Shown here piece by piece: positions 5,191 through 5,250 of a DNA stretch of 5,250 nt. Source of the DNA: Planctomycetaceae bacterium (GTDB lineage Bacteria; Planctomycetota; Planctomycetia; Pirellulales; Thermoguttaceae); the NCBI GenBank assembly GCA_031288765.1, contig JAITQV010000405.1, positions 1 to 5,250 on the forward strand. Reading direction: 5' to 3'. The position numbers were made by a program, and so were the translations under genes. Below the pieces are notes generated by a model that searched no databases, had not been told where the DNA came from, and was given only the letters and a program-made list of their open reading frames with translations. Every line of letters begins with the position of its first letter. Within the stretch, counting starts at the first letter, position 1.

Positions 5191-5250
5191 GTTTTATCTC
5201 TCGTGAGATGGGTTTCATCTCTCGTGAGATAATTTTTATCTCATGTGAGA
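5119..5250. repeat. Tandem array of 21-bp palindromic units, continuing past the right edge
   Basis: Units lie at 5119-5139, 5140-5160, 5161-5180 (20 bp), 5181-5201, 5202-5222 and 5223-5243, plus a partial one to 5250. The consensus starts CGTGAGATAA and ends TTATCTCT. Each unit is a hairpin, the best being unit 1 (9 bp, 5120-5128 with 5132-5140), unit 4 (5184-5190 with 5194-5200) and unit 6 (5226-5232 with 5236-5242). Junctions (ATCTC-TCGT-GAGAT) can also pair, so the array has two alternative folds. There are no unique spacers, so it is not a CRISPR. The period is divisible by three: the plus strand encodes REIxFIS heptapeptides and the minus strand encodes REIKxIS-like ones. Confidence 0.85.

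Noticed and set aside
5119..5250. CRISPR array
   Set aside because: Units are directly adjacent at 21 bp with no unique spacers and no cas genes are in view.

Overview
The window is an AT-rich bacterial chromosomal segment. It carries four clear protein genes, followed by about 1.2 kb of mostly non-coding, repeat-bearing DNA. The best clue to the host is the DnaA protein: its C-terminal DNA-binding signature reads GDRSHSTVVTAQKKV rather than the common GGRDHTTVLHA form. Its AAA+ domain opens with a SNRLA...HPGQ.NP-type sequence. I associate both with Planctomycetota, so a low-GC, possibly host-associated planctomycete is my inference. It rests on remembered family features, not on a search.

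Left part (1-2026, + strand): a radical SAM protein with CxxxCxxC and GGEP motifs, whose reading frame is open to the left edge, is followed by a class I SAM-dependent methyltransferase with an N-terminal zinc-ribbon-like CxxC...CxxC pair. The 110-base gap between them has a perfect 10-bp stem whose loop can pair downstream, an H-type pseudoknot layout. Such enzymes often sit in cell-surface or secondary-metabolite clusters, but no substrate can be read from the sequence.

Middle part (2146-4075, - strand): dnaA comes first, followed after 4 bases by a small multi-pass membrane protein of the TIGR03546/DUF2062-like type. This pair converges on the methyltransferase gene. No dnaN lies next to dnaA here. 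The first codons of dnaA contain overlapping palindromes built from TTCACA/TGTGAA, close to DnaA-box sequence, so autoregulation or nearby origin function is possible.

Right part (4076-5250): about 680 bases upstream of dnaA hold no convincing gene. They contain AT-rich tracts, several inverted repeats and a few near-consensus DnaA boxes, and could be origin or regulatory DNA. Next is a weak 75-codon frame carrying a GC-rich palindrome, then a short reading frame that looks split by a one-base shift. The window ends in a 21-bp-period tandem array (5119 to the right edge). Each unit is itself a hairpin, and both strands can encode a REIxxIS-like heptapeptide. This array and the split frame before it are the most unusual features seen.
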